This document shows positions 20,881 through 31,560 of a DNA stretch of 64,000 bases, piece by piece. The position numbers and the translations under genes are program-made. Where the stretch lies: assembly GCA_016271365.2 (NCBI GenBank), contig CM028136.1, positions 465,432,001-465,496,000 on the forward strand. Direction: 5' to 3'. The stretch is from Neoceratodus forsteri (taxonomy: Eukaryota > Chordata > Ceratodontiformes > Ceratodontidae). Every line of letters starts with the position of its first letter. The stretch's first letter is position 1. The notes beneath the pieces are model-generated. The model did not search any database and was not told where the DNA came from. It saw only the letters and a list, made by a program, of their open reading frames with translations.

Positions 20881-20980
20881 ATGGATAACCTCCTATGGAC
20901 TTGTCTAAAATGTGGATAACCTACTGTGGACATGTCTAAAATGTGGATAATCTACTGTGGGTGGGTATAAAATGTGGTTA
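20881..20980. repeat. 31-bp tandem repeat, three copies
   Basis: The units carry GTGGATAACCTACTGTGGAC followed by TTGTCTAAAAT. They start near 20881, 20912 and 20943, with a partial fourth at 20974. Confidence 0.75.
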
Positions 20981-21555
20981 TGGCAGTTTGTTGGATAATA
21001 ATTCACAGTTTTCTTGAGTTCTGATTGGCTAAGAGTAGATACCTGTGGTGTAATATTCCATATACTTTTATGTAGTGGTTTGTGAGGTCATTGCTCAGCT
21101 GGAATGACACATTCTGTATGTTTTCTGGATTAGGTGATCAGTGAGCGTAATAAAAATGGGGATGATAGTTATACTGTGGAGCTGGTCAAGACAAAACACT
21201 ATATTTGGTTCAAAGTCCAAAATATTAGTGTATGTTTAAACAGGTGCACAATGTCTAGCTGCATTCCTTTATACAACCTTCAAAAACAAGACAATAAACT
21301 TTGCCACACGGGTCTGAGATGGAGCTTTGTAGAGACTTATTGGTAGACAATAAAATGACAGATGTGCCTGTGCTTTTCTGTTTTTCTGTATCAAAATGGG
21401 ATATGAGTAGTGACAGGGAAGACAGGGAAGAGGACTCTGTGGAACTATTAGTGATAGTACATGAAAAATCAAGAAGAAGCTACAGATAAAACTCATGTAG
21501 CTTTACAAAGGGGAAGTCTCTTTTTAGACAGCATGAAATCAATCAAGCTTACTAG
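20981..21555. other. Unassigned DNA left of the LTR element
   Basis: No recognisable domain; short open frames only. Confidence 0.3.
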
Positions 21556-23331
21556 TATAACCACCCCCACCCATGAGGGGAGCTGAATTAGCCTGGAGAT
21601 GGTAAAGGGTAAAGTTTGTTATGCTTCATGTGAATGGCACCCAGGCTCATGGTTAGAAATGGGCTTGTAAAGTAGCATGGCCAGGGTCTTTCCCTACATG
21701 AACTACAACTCCCACCCTCTGTGATAGGGAACACAATAACACAATCCTCTCCCTACTTATCACTCTAAGCATGCAAATAAACACCAATGTAATAATGTTA
21801 AAATATGTCAGTAGCTGCCAATAAATAACCAATGGGTTTATTTTAAAGTTAGAAAAAAATAAACAAAGACAGCAGTTTGCATTCACCTCCATCATAAGGT
21901 ATGTCTCAGCTCCTTTCCCCACAGCTGTGCACCAGTTAACCCACAGACCCTCTTGGAGCCCCTAATTACAGTTTGAGTGTGCACACAGATGCAGAGGTAC
22001 AGGCCTGTGATGCTTGGACCTTGGTGCGGTACCATGTAAATTCAGTTGTTGGGTGCAACTGCTGACTAACAAATTACACCATTAGTAAGACAGCATCTCC
22101 TGGCTGTAAGCAATAGCTGTGGGCTTGATTCTAAGGTTGTGCAGGAATACCCAGAAAGTATCTTGCTAGATATCTAGTTAAACAAAAGGAATGATAAGTT
22201 CTGTGGGTAAAACTAAGTACTCTAGACCTTTAGAGGACAGGCTAGTGCTGTTTCCAAGGGGCTGTCTCCCCTGCTTAGCATGAAAAATAGGAAGTCCCAG
22301 GCTGGATGGTCTTTTCTGTAGGCTGGATACAGATGTTGCAGACCCAGCGCATCCTGGTGGTGAAGGGTGCAGACAGTGATGCTCTGGATAATGATAATTA
22401 TGTTCACCCCACCAGGGGACTTGCTTTCACCCACACCTGACAGACTGGCAGTCACTCAGGACCCCAGCTGGTTTGATCCCCTGTCAGGGTAAAAATCTAA
22501 TAACAGCAGAAGATGGTAGCTCACCCCCCTTCTCAGATGCAGAGCACCTTTCAAGGCAATCCCTGCTCTCATTCAGTGTTAGAGCCCAGGCTTGGCACTC
22601 TAGCTACATCAGTTCTCTTTTCCAGGGTCTCAAGTCTGTTCTGGACAAACATTTTAGTCAGATAGGAATAGCAAGTGAAAGCTATTCACAAATGCTCTCC
22701 TCTCCACAGAGTTTTTTCCCATACTAATCTGATCTATTTGCACATCTCTTCCTTCTGCAGAAATACAAGGATCAAATATTGGTGGCTAGAATCTCATGAA
22801 TTATTCATTGTGTTAAATCCCTGACTCTCAGACATTCCCTGGCTGTCAGTTTCAGGGTAAAGGCATGCATACAAGTCTTAAGGCAGTTTGCAATTCAGAC
22901 CTGTTTTGTAGAGCTGATCTTCAAATAGATGTCAGTTTCATAGGGACAGGGTGTACTTATTTATTTGTTTTGCAGAACTGAACTAGTTTCCATACTGATG
23001 TCAGTTTCATTGGGACAGGAAGTACTAATGTAATTGTTTTGCACTTTTTGCATCTTTGAGAGCTGCTTGAAACTGAGCAACCTCCTTGCTGTGGGCTCCC
23101 TACCCTGAAGGCAGTCTAGGGGCTGGTTGAGTGAAGAGAGGTGATGGCATACTGGACACAGTGTGAAGGGCACTGAACAAGCTTGCAGAACAAATGACAG
23201 TGTCCAGTCAAGCCCTAGGCCCCGCAGCTGCAGTCTGAACTGGAACCAGGGTGAAGGAGTGGTGCAGGGGAAGACTGCAGCAGTGCTCCAGAGAGAGCCC
23301 ATGGCAATCCACCTTTTAAGAGAGGGTTACA
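21556..23331 (-). repeat. 3' LTR (1776 bp)
   Basis: On the minus strand the LTR opens with TGTAACCCTCTCTTAAAAGG, at the GTTACA end near 23331, and closes at 21556 with GGTTATA, a degraded ACA end. The other copy keeps TGTAACC at that edge. A roughly 70-bp internal duplication (GATGTCAGTTTCAT, GGGACAGG, GTTTTGCAGAACTGAACTAG) lies at about 22929-23035. Confidence 0.8.
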
Positions 23332-23344
23332 TTCTCCCCTCACT
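23332..23344 (-). promoter_or_regulatory. Polypurine tract
   Basis: On the minus strand AGTGAGGGGAGAA directly precedes the LTR start TGTAACC, as expected of the plus-strand primer of an LTR retroelement. Confidence 0.7.
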
Positions 23345-23599
23345 GAAATCTTTGGCATCCTCATCAAGGCTTGAAAAACACTGCAACACAGGCCGTCTAA
23401 TACACCTGATTCCTATCTAAGCATTTCAAGCTGATACACTTGCATCCTGTCTGAATTATATCAACAGTGCACTTCACAAAACACAGGGTAAATATTGGTA
23501 TCGGCATTTTCACACCATGGTGAACAATTAACCTGCCAAAAATGACTAGTGGGCAACAATTGCAGATTTGTCAGAAGACTGACCTTTTTATGCACCACA

Positions 23600-24890
23600 T
23601 TTACAAGGAGGTCAGAGAGAACACCAGGGACTTCTTGAGTTTAATTATGTGTTTGACTTCTCTTCCAGAAAGGAGCGGTGCCACAAGTTCCTTTGCAATG
23701 ATTTGATCAGGATCATTGATGGGTTCTGTGTCCTCTGCCAGAATAGATTCAAGCCTTTCAATGTCCTGAGGTGGTTCCATTACTAGGATCCCAACATCCT
23801 CTGTATGGGAGCAAAATCCTTGACTGTGGGCCCAAATTCAGTCAGAACAAAGGTTGCTCCTGTCTGATTCAGTGGTCTGGAATAACTTGCATTACTTCCT
23901 TCAACTGCTGAAAGGTGAAATTTCACAGAGAATGGTGCATGCAAATATTCATGTGATATTGGACAACTGTAGAGTTCCTCATCCTCAGAGCTACTGTAGA
24001 CCACATCAGACTGAGTTGCCAGGGGAGCAACAAGCAATTCAGGTGGAAGAGGACAGTTACTCCTTGTCCAAGTCTCATTCCTGGTGGCAGATCTCCATGC
24101 AGTGAGAGAGGTAGTGGGTTGATTGGCTCAGGCAACAGTTGACCAATTGGCAAAAGCTGGTTTTGATGCAAAGTTTTGACCACAGCATTTCTGCTTTCCA
24201 TTCTAAGATGATAAAGTGGCAAGTTTGGAAGCTCTTCCATGATTACGTAAGGATCTTCACGGGGACTCCACAATGGTGACAAGAATTCATGATAGTTCAT
24301 GGCTGCTTCTACTAGGCACTCAGCCCCAGGGGGCACAATCAAATGCTCTTTTCTTTCTTTCTTTATGACTTTTACAATCCCCTCAGGGTTTTTGCAGGCT
24401 TTGGTTTCTTTCTCCAGGTGAATAGTATATACAGTTGCATGAATTGGAAACATCTGGTAGTTTTCCTCCCCTTCTTTCTGCTGGCACAACAGGGCCAGGC
24501 ATCCAAACATATTGGCATTGGTTCCAATTAGCACTGGTGTCTTCTCAAACATCTGGGTGTCAGGACAAATAAGAGTCAAGATATTGATTCTTTGAAGGAC
24601 TCCAGAAAAAAGTTCTGGAAATTCACTTTGCACAGCAATGTATCCATCGTAGGGGTAGCAGCACTGTCCAAATCCCAGATGGAAAGTCCTTCTATAGCTT
24701 TCATGGGCAGGTATTTCACGTACACCCGATAAAAGGATTGTAGATAATGGTGACCTGTGATTCACTGTCCAGTACAGCTTCACATGGGTGTCTCTCAATG
24801 GATATCTGTATAGTCGGTGCAGAACCCATCAATCTAGGAGGCAACTTGTCTTGAACAGAGGTAGTGGGATTTGTCCATCTTATGAAGCTG
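23600..24890 (-). pseudogene. Protease region downstream of gag (LTR element)
   Basis: After the zinc knuckle the minus-strand frame reads an aspartic-protease-like start, APTIQISIERHPCEAVLDSES near 24830-24770. DSES stands where the catalytic D-T/S-G is expected, so the motif is either mutated or diverged. The open stretch 24798-23923 (291 codons) then includes FGQCCYPYDGYIAVQ and PVLIGTNANMFG-like blocks typical of the region after the protease in vertebrate Gypsy elements. A frame change near 24040 leads into a last stretch (LVMEPPQDIERLES) that stops near 23603. Nothing resembling reverse transcriptase follows before the polypurine tract. Confidence 0.6.
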
Positions 24891-24984
24891 TTCACTCTCA
24901 GAGTCCCAGGTCACTCCATTACTGGGCTCTGCTGTAGTTTCTCTGTGACTGTTTGTTGTCTTTTCCATATCTGGCCTATGAGCT

Positions 24985-25060
24985 GCTGGTTCTTAGGCCT
25001 ACCACATCCTTGTGCGAAATGTCCATCTTCTCCACAGAAAAAAAGCAGAACAGTCCATCT
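24985..25060 (-). pseudogene. Gag zinc knuckle
   Basis: FFCGEDGHFAQGCGRPKN near 25043-24990 is a CCHC knuckle with its first cysteine replaced (F-x2-C-x4-H-x4-C). It sits between the gag core and the protease, its usual place. Confidence 0.65.
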
Positions 25061-25189
25061 ATGGGCAGTGTTGAGAGTCAAGGACTGACTCATTTGACAG
25101 AAAAAGGATTCAGTTAGCATCCACGACCAGGTGACAGGCAGCTGGCTTGTGGATGAGGTGTCTGCACCATCGGTAAGGCCTTCACACAC

Positions 25190-25850
25190 TCTGTGAGTTC
25201 CATCAGCTGAGTAGCCATGTCTGGGGCATCACTCTACTCTTGGCAGCTGTCAACCCGTGGCTGCCGAATATGACTTTCCCTGGGAGTGCTTGTAGCAAAT
25301 TGGTGACGGCCACTTGCACTTTTTCTTTCCTTACTTCATCCAGTAACTGTCAGAAGTCTGGGGATCTACTCTGCATTCTTTCAACTTGAGAGATATCAAT
25401 TCCAGCAGGAATACACAAATCCTCACAAAATCTGGTCTAGTCTCATCTGAGCAGTCTGTGCAGGGGTAGCTCCTCTGGCTTCCACAATTCTTTGAATCAC
25501 AGTCTCCACTTGGATCATGTAATGAGACAACTTTTCTCCTCCTTTTTGTGTGGTGGCTCCCAGTTGGCAAATTAGGTCCTCTCTCCACTCAGCTGCTCCA
25601 AATTTTCTCATAAGCATGGCAAGGTGGTCACTTGTGGTGCAGTCAGCTGGCTGGCATGTAGGGAATGGATGATGTCTAGAGCCATACCTCACAGGCTCTT
25701 CACAGTTCTTTTTGTATTTCTCATCATCTGAACACTTCCACACTTTCTCTGTCTGTGTGGCCTGTCTCATCCAACCTTCATAGTCATCCTCCCCAGCAGG
25801 GTGGGGTGGCTCCAGAGAAAGTACACAGCCTCCAAGACTGTTCATATGGC
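25190..25850 (-). pseudogene. Gag core, PNMA/ZCCHC-like
   Basis: The minus-strand frame from about 25845 carries PAGEDDYEGWMRQATQ, then VWKCSDDEKYKK. This is the arrangement P-GE-x-YE-x-W ... W-x-CSD-x-EK of the N-terminal capsid domain in PNMA-family proteins and the Gypsy elements they came from. Further on are FGAAEWREDL and MRLDQIL (about 25440), followed after a frame change by a SRSPDF-x-QLLDEVRKEK helix that ends the capsid in this family. At least one frameshift (about 25425) and stops break it. It would build the particle of the retrotransposon. Because it is linked to LTRs, it is a transposon gag and not a host PNMA gene. Confidence 0.6.
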
Positions 25851-26395
25851 ATGACCAAATAGGGGGTGCAAGTCTTGACCCTCAACCCAGAGTCTGCTGG
25901 GTGGTATTGCCTACACTGATTCTTCTTCCTTGAAGAATGCTTTCACATCTTGAACAGTCTTTCCTTTAGCTGCCAAAAAGGATTGCAACTTCTGTTCAAA
26001 TTAATTTTGTTCTTTAGAGCCCTTGGGGAGAGAGTCCAGGCTGCGTGAGTCATTATGAAGCATAGGGTGAGGTCTCCATCATTATTGAGCTGGTCAGGCA
26101 CCCTTAAAGGATCAACAGCCTCTCAGCACTCCACCAGAACACATAATGTCTGTCAAGCTGAACTGTAAACTCTTCCACTTCTTCACACATTCCATGCTGC
26201 CTATGGTACTTTCAAGGCAGTTCCAAGGGGTTTCTTCAGGGATCCTGTGCATTGAAATGACTTTTTTTGTATCAAAGTCCTCACCCTTGCACCAGTCTAA
26301 CAATAAGTTGCCAACCATCATGAAGTTAAAAATGTGTGGGGGGTACCGAACTCTGTTCCTACCTCAGGGTGAGGTTTTGCAGAAATTTTACAGAG

Positions 26396-26413
26396 ATACC
26401 AGCACAGCCTCCA
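26396..26413 (-). promoter_or_regulatory. Candidate primer binding site (tRNA-Pro-like)
   Basis: Four bases inside the 5' LTR the minus strand reads TGGAGGCTGTGCTGGTAT. By eye it matches about 12 of 18 positions of the usual tRNA-Pro site, including TGG-GGCT. The position is right; the match is imperfect. Confidence 0.45.
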
Positions 26414-26417
26414 AATT

Positions 26418-27738
26418 TGTAACCACTCCCACTCATGAGGTTTGCTGACTAAGCCTGGAGATGGCAAAGAGCAAAATTTGTTATGCCTTAGGTGAATAGT
26501 GTCTGGGTTTGTGGTTAGAAATGGGCTTGGAAAGTGGCATTGTACCTCCACCTATGGGGGTCCTTATGACAGAGTGCTGCCAGGTCTTTTCCACTAGAAA
26601 TAAATACAACCCCACCCTCTCTGACAGGAAACACAATAATACAATCTCCTCCCCACTTATCACTTTAAGCATGCAAATAAACAGCAAGGCAATAATGGCA
26701 AAATATGTCGGCAGTTGAAAATAAATAACCAGTGGGCTTATTTTGGGGTTGGAAAACAAGGTAGGGGACAAGGGAAGCAAAGGTAAAAATAAACAAAGAC
26801 AGCATCTGAATTCACCCTACCATAAGATGTGTCTCGGTACCTCTTCCCCACTGGTGCACCAGTTAACCCCACAGTCCCTCTGGGAGCTCCCAATTACTGT
26901 TGGAGTGTGGCACACAAATGCAGAGTTGCAGGCCTGTGATGCTTGGGCCTTGGTGCAGTACTGTGTAAATTTAGTTGTTGGTTGCAGCTGCTGACTGGCA
27001 AATTACACCACTGGATGGACAGTAAAACAATTGCCCCTGGCTGCAGGCCATAGCCATGGGCTTGATTCTAAGGTTGTAAAAAATGCCCAGAAAGTACTGT
27101 ATCTAGTTACCTACCTAAACAATAGAAATTGCAAGTTTTGTGGGTAGCACCCAACACTCAGAACATTTAGATCGCAGGCTGATGCTGTTTCTGTGGGGAC
27201 GTCTCCCCTGCTCAGGCAAATGATGATGGGATGGTCTTTTCTGTAGGCTAGATACAGGTGCAGTGGACTGAACCTGCTCCCAGTGGTGAAAGATGTGGGC
27301 AGTGATATTCTGGATGACATTGATCCTATGCACTCCACAAGAGGACTTCTTTCACACACCTGACTGGGAGGCAGTCACTCGGGACCCCAGCTGGTTCAAT
27401 CCCCTGTCAAGATAAAATCCTAACAACAGTAGAAAGCAGTGGCTCGCCCCCTTCCCAGATACAGAGCAGCTTTCAAGGCAACCCTTGTTCTAATTCATTG
27501 CTAGAGCCCAGGTTTGACACTCTAGCTGCACCAATCCCCTTTTCCAGGCGTCTCAAGTCTGTTTTGGACAAACATTTTAGTTAGACAGGAATAGCAAGGA
27601 GAGCTATTCACAAACACTGCCCTCTCCTCAGAAGTTTTTTTTAAGACAAATCTGCTATTTGCACTTCTCTCCCTTGTGCAGAAATCCAGGGATCAAATAT
27701 CAACTGCTAGCATCTCATGCATTATTCATTATGCTAAA
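26418..27738 (-). repeat. 5' LTR, inner part
   Basis: It is homologous to 21556-22815. The edge TGTAACCACTCCCACTCATG corresponds to TATAACCACCCCCACCCATG at 21556. Shared landmarks include AACACAATAATACAATC and GCAAATAAACA, and CAAACATTTTAGT near 27560. It is interrupted at 27739 by a LINE and resumes at 29098. Confidence 0.8.
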
Positions 27739-29097
27739 CCTAAATCGAATTACCTAGCTGCAAGGAAACAGTGCATAAAATGGGAGGGCACAACCTCTGC
27801 ACTTAAGGAGATCTCTGCTGGGGTACCGCAAGGCTCAATACTTGGCCCTCTCCTATTCTCCTTATTTATAAATGACATGCCTCTTAACTGTGGTGGTGTC
27901 TCAGTACGATTATATGCAGATGATGCCATTGTTTATAGGTCATCAGCAGACATAAACTGGATTAATACTCAGCTGTGCAAGACTTACACATTCCAGAAAA
28001 TTGGTTTCTGAGCAACAAACATGTTAGCAATGCAAAAAAAAAAAAGTTATGCTATTTGGCAGTAAAAAAGCTGGTCCCGAAAAACACCACCTACTACCCT
28101 ATCCACCATCAATGGGGCAAGCCCTGATGTAGCACAAAAATTCAAATACCTAGGGGTGATTTTAGATCACAGTCCATCCTTTGAACTCCAAGCAGAAGTT
28201 TTAATCAAATCCCTAAATCAAAAGCTTGGCCTCCGTTAGAGGCATGCCTCCTACCTCTCCATCCCTGCTCATGTAGCAATAGCAAATTGCACCCTGTTGC
28301 CAGTCCTATTTTATGGTGCCCTGGTTATGTAGTCTGCCCATGAATCTGTCTTATCAAAATTAAAAGTTCTACATAATAGAACAGTGTATTTTGCTGCTGG
28401 TGCCCAATCCAGGGGCAACCACTGTGATGCGCTCACCTCCCTGGCGTGGCCCTCTTTTGAAGCTGGGCTGCACTATCCCCTGCACTGTATGACATTTAAA
28501 CTTCTGCAACCTGATGCTTCTCCCAGCCTTGTTTCCCTAATTCAGCCCAAACAACATGCCAGGCCACTGAGATCAGCTAACAGCCGTTTGTTGAACATTC
28601 CTAGGGTTCAAACTGCTGTTCGTAGTACGTACTTCTCATTCTCAGCTCCCACTCTGTGGAACTCCTTACCTCCAGAGCTTTGTGCCACCTCCAACATCAC
28701 CCAATTTAAGAAGAGTCTAAAAGTCCTCTCCTGGGCCTCCATGTCTTGCCTCTGAAAATGTTGAATGAATTCATTATAAGATTCTCCCTTCCTTATTAAA
28801 ATTATTGGTTTACTACTCTGTGAATGCCCATGTAATAACACTTATTTCATTGTCCTTAATGTATCCTGCATTGTATATGATGTACTTGTTTCCAAGCCTT
28901 GAATAAGTCCTTAGTGAATACCAATGTAATCTCACCTAATGTTTGTAACTAATGCCATTGCTTTCCTCTGAACATGCTCTCTGAATCTGATGTAATATAA
29001 TGTGCATTACTAAATGTAACTAATTCCGGGTCACCCCTGAAAAAGTGACTCCATTGTTTCAGTGGGCCTACCCAGTCACCAAAATCCAAATAAATAA
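27739..29097 (+). mobile_element. LINE insertion in the 5' LTR, 5'-truncated
   Basis: About 1.36 kb containing RT from the GVPQGSILGPLLF block onward and a complete 3' end. The LTR sequence stops at GCTAAAC and resumes at CCCCTGGCTGTCAG; TAAAC occurs at both junctions and may be the target duplication. The 3' tail (GTAACTAATTCCGGGTCACC, GTGGGCCTACCCAGTCACCA, AAATAAATAAA) is nearly the same as that of the LINE ending at 34292 and contains the SINE tail. It postdates the LTR element. Confidence 0.75.
27740..28755 (+). pseudogene. LINE reverse transcriptase C-terminal half
   Basis: 27740-28009 encodes AGVPQGSILGPLLFSLFIND and the intact catalytic VRLYADDAIVYR, then a stop. A frameshift near 28030, by an A12 run, leads into a broken KYLGVILDHSPSF block at about 28140. 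The frame 28384-28755 carries the C-terminal domain with PTLWNSLPPEL and FKKSLKVLSW. These are standard motifs of CR1/L2-group ORF2. Catalytic residues survive, but the protein is broken by frameshifts. Confidence 0.7.
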
Positions 29098-29280
29098 ACC
29101 CCTGGCTGTCAGTGGCTGGCTGTTCCAGAGGAAAAGCATGCATTCAAGTCCTGAGGCAGCTTACAATTCAGAGCTGTTTTGCAGAGCTGAGCTCCAAATA
29201 GATGTCAGTTTCACAGGCACAGGATGTACTAATTTAGTTGTTTTGCAGAGCTGAACTAGTCTCCAAATTGATTTTGGTTT
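29098..29280 (-). repeat. 5' LTR, outer part (truncated)
   Basis: It matches about 22840-23008 of the other LTR: GGCTGTCAG, AAGCATGCATTCAAGTC, GATGTCAGTTTCA, GTTTTGCAGAGCTGAACTAG. It ends at TTTGGTTTCA; the remaining 300 bp or so of the LTR is missing, replaced by another repeat. Confidence 0.75.
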
Positions 29281-29500
29281 CATTCAATTCAGTTCAAACT
29301 TGATTATTAAAAGGTGCCTTTCCATAGATCAAGGTGCCTGTACATGGTTAAAATCCAATCAAGACACAGCACAATAAAACACAATAATTTAAAAGTGTAT
29401 AAAGTTCAAAACAATAAACAGTTTTCATAAAATCAATATCTTCATAAATAAATTCCAAGACTAAGCGGGATCTGGGAATGCCAGGCTAAATAAATACATT
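29281..29500 (-). mobile_element. LINE 3'-end fragment with TTGAA-type tail
   Basis: On the minus strand: GTGTTTTATTGTGCTGTGTC, GCACCTTGATCTATGGAAAG, CACCTTTTAATAATCAAG, then TTGAACTGAATTGAATG. A short 3' fragment ending in degenerate TTGAA repeats is the form left by L2/Rex-type LINEs. Its insertion or recombination probably truncated the 5' LTR. Confidence 0.5.
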
Positions 29501-29534
29501 TTGAATTCTGTTTGAATTCTGTTTTCATAGAGAC

Positions 29535-30130
29535 AGGGGGCCAGATATTCAGACTGTGCCAGGCAGTGGCGCAAGCCTGGACGCAGCGCAACTACTGATG
29601 CGCTGGGGCCAGGTCCAGGTGATATTCAATGGGGATGCACCATGGTGCAGCACCATTGAATATGGAAGGGCCAGCGCACATATTGCGCATGGCACAGTGG
29701 CACTGTGCCGGTGCAAGCCACTGCTAGGGAGCACAGGGATGCGCCAGCACAAGTGCAGTTGCGCTAGGTGCATCACCTGCGATATTCAGCAGGGAGCATG
29801 CAAATGAGGCCATAATATATGCAAGGTGCAGATGGGGCCATCTGCATGTCATTATGGCCCCATTTGCATGCCTTGCGCAGGGCAGCCCGGTGACTTGCAC
29901 CTGGCTCCCTGCACACCATGACGTGCTGTGGGGATCCCAGGGCATCCCCCAACCCCGTATCTGTGATCATGCGGTATACATATAAAACAAAACTCTGGTA
30001 GTCTAGTAGCCCCCCAGTCCCCAAAATGTATTTTACATGACCATCCCTGATGGTCTAGTGGTCCCCCCTCCCACCCGGTTCCCCGATACATGTTACAATG
30101 ACCTGCCCTGGTTATCTCAACATACTGAGA
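29535..30130. repeat. GC-rich structured repeat, unclassified
   Basis: It begins GGGCCAGATATTCAGAC, and the phrase GATATTCA recurs at about 29619 and 29780. Many GC-GC tetrads (GTGGCGCAAGCC, GATGCGCTGGGGCC) mark the rest. It contains the palindrome 29797-29871. Near 29990-30060 two tandem phrases, CTGGTAGTCTAGTAGCCCCC and CTGATGGTCTAGTGG, end the unit. It looks like a non-autonomous DNA transposon with a PIF/Harbinger-like left end, but the opposite terminus is not visible. Confidence 0.4.
29797..29871. repeat. Palindrome
   Basis: GCATGCAAATGAGGCCATAAT on the left pairs with ATTATGGCCCCATTTGCATGC on the right. The centre is TGCAGATGGGGCCATCTGCA. Confidence 0.8.
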
Positions 30131-30870
30131 GTACACATCACTTGTAGTGAGTCAGATCTCAAACTACCATTTCTTGTAATTAACATCACTAGTAATGAGT
30201 GCTGAAGTAAACTAATGTTCTACACTGTACATACTGTAAGTGTTTGTATAACATAGTAGTATAGCTCATCTACTTCTGTAGTTATTACATAGAAACTAAG
30301 CTGCACCCTGCATGGGTGTTATCATTCACTTAGAAGTACTACTTGTACCTTAACTTTTGTGTCCTCTTACTGGATTTATAGTACACTTACACATTATCTA
30401 AATATGCATATACTGTATAAAAGGCAAGTGTCCCATATAGGACCCCAGTAAGAGATTAGAGCTAAATAATTATCAATACATTACTCAACAGATCTATTCC
30501 AGCCTGCTTTAAATGAACTTTGAACGCTCCCTACTGAAAAGCAATGCTTTCTTGCCCCCCAAACAGCAATAGCCATATACTTCTACAACACCTATCTCCC
30601 ACTTCATGCCAATTAGGCTTGCACTTTCTTTGCTCAGTTTAAGTCTCCTATCCCTCTTGGACAAGTGGTTAGCACAGATCATTCTTTCCCCAGAGGATCC
30701 TACTGTGAGCACCTATCAACCTCAACCAATATGGAAATTGCCCCAGCATCATATACCCCCAATGCAATGTTAATTCATGTCAGGAACCTGAAAGGTGTAT
30801 ATTATGATCTGACACACCACCTAATGCAGAGACGCAGAGACAGAGAGCCAATTTTCACTTAGGGCCACTA
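30131..30870. other. Non-coding region upstream of the LINE
   Basis: No domain is visible. It probably includes the 5' UTR or a decayed ORF1 of the LINE that follows, but no ORF1 motif can be pointed to. Confidence 0.3.
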
Positions 30871-30876
30871 CTTAGA

Positions 30877-30933
30877 TCTGTTATGCTACTGTTGCTGCTG
30901 TCTGCTGGTGGCACTGAGACTAACCCAGGTCCA
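30877..30933 (+). other. 2A-like (StopGo) peptide at the LINE ORF2 start
   Basis: One frame reads SVMLLLLLSAGGTETNPGP. The E-x-NPG-P end and the preceding leucine-rich stretch match the 2A-type peptides known at the start of some CR1/L2/Rex LINE ORF2s. The usual D-V/I before E is changed (G-T), so activity cannot be assumed. The frame is lost about 40 bp further on, before the endonuclease. Confidence 0.65.
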
Positions 30934-30989
30934 ACACACAAAGTGCAAGAATCACTTGCCCCAGTGACCCAGACTGGAATAACTGTAAA

Positions 30990-31560
30990 GGGCTAAGAAT
31001 TGTCCACACGAATAGCAATAGCCTGCAGACCAAGATGTCTGAACTGGAGGAATGGGTAAACCTATATTCCCCTGATGTACTTGCCATATCTGAGACCTGG
31101 CTCAGGCCATGTGTACTGCCTAGCGGAATCAACCTACCAAGCTACAAAGTATTCAGAAAAGACAGAAAGGGGAAGAAAGGAAGGAGGAGTACTCATCTAT
31201 ACATATGACACCTTCTCAGTAACAAAACTTCCATTACCTTCCCTGGACCCCTCATCATGCAAACGTATCCTTGTAAAGCCCCTCCTTGAAAACACTAAAC
31301 TATTATTAATAGGCTGTAACTATAGTCCCCCCAAGCTAGTACATGGCACACTCTGACTGCCTGAGGGAGATGTCACTCTCTGAACTCATACTGCTCGGCG
31401 ACTTCAACCTAAAATGGCTGGACAAGGGCCTCAGTGCTTTCAAAAATGCAATAAGTGATACACAACTCCTTCAACTCACTGAGGAACTCACAAGACAAAA
31501 TAACAAATCTAGAAATCATGCCTTCATTGACTGGATCCTGGTAAACTGACTGAACAGCAC
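30990..31560 (+). pseudogene. LINE endonuclease
   Basis: The frame from 30990 reads GLRIVHTNSNSLQTKMSELE, SPDVLAISETWL (about 31065) and then KVFRKDRKGKKG. After frame changes, GCNYSPPK (about 31310), ELILLGDFNLKWLDKG (about 31385-31430) and AFIDWILVN (about 31520) follow. These are the N-terminal, E-T-x-x and GDFN/D-x-x-L-V-N blocks of APE-type endonucleases. Two or more frameshifts separate them. Confidence 0.75.

Larger units (their letters stand above)
21556..29280 (-). mobile_element. Ty3/Gypsy-type LTR retrotransposon with gag-pro only
   Basis: Two long similar sequences in direct orientation (21556-23331 and 26418-27738 plus 29098-29280) are the LTRs. The internal 3.09 kb is read on the minus strand. 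A tRNA-Pro-like primer site (26396-26413) adjoins the right LTR and a purine tract (about 23332-23342) adjoins the left LTR, which fixes orientation. The internal region encodes a PNMA-like gag, a zinc knuckle and a retroviral-type protease region, then ends. No reverse transcriptase, RNase H or integrase is present. The 5' LTR carries a LINE insertion and lacks its outer 300 bp. LTR divergence by eye is substantial, so insertion is old. Confidence 0.8.

Noticed and set aside
25190..25850. Host PNMA-type gene
   Set aside because: The gag-like frame lies between recognisable LTRs with a purine tract and primer-site candidate and is frameshifted, so a retrotransposon gag is the better call.
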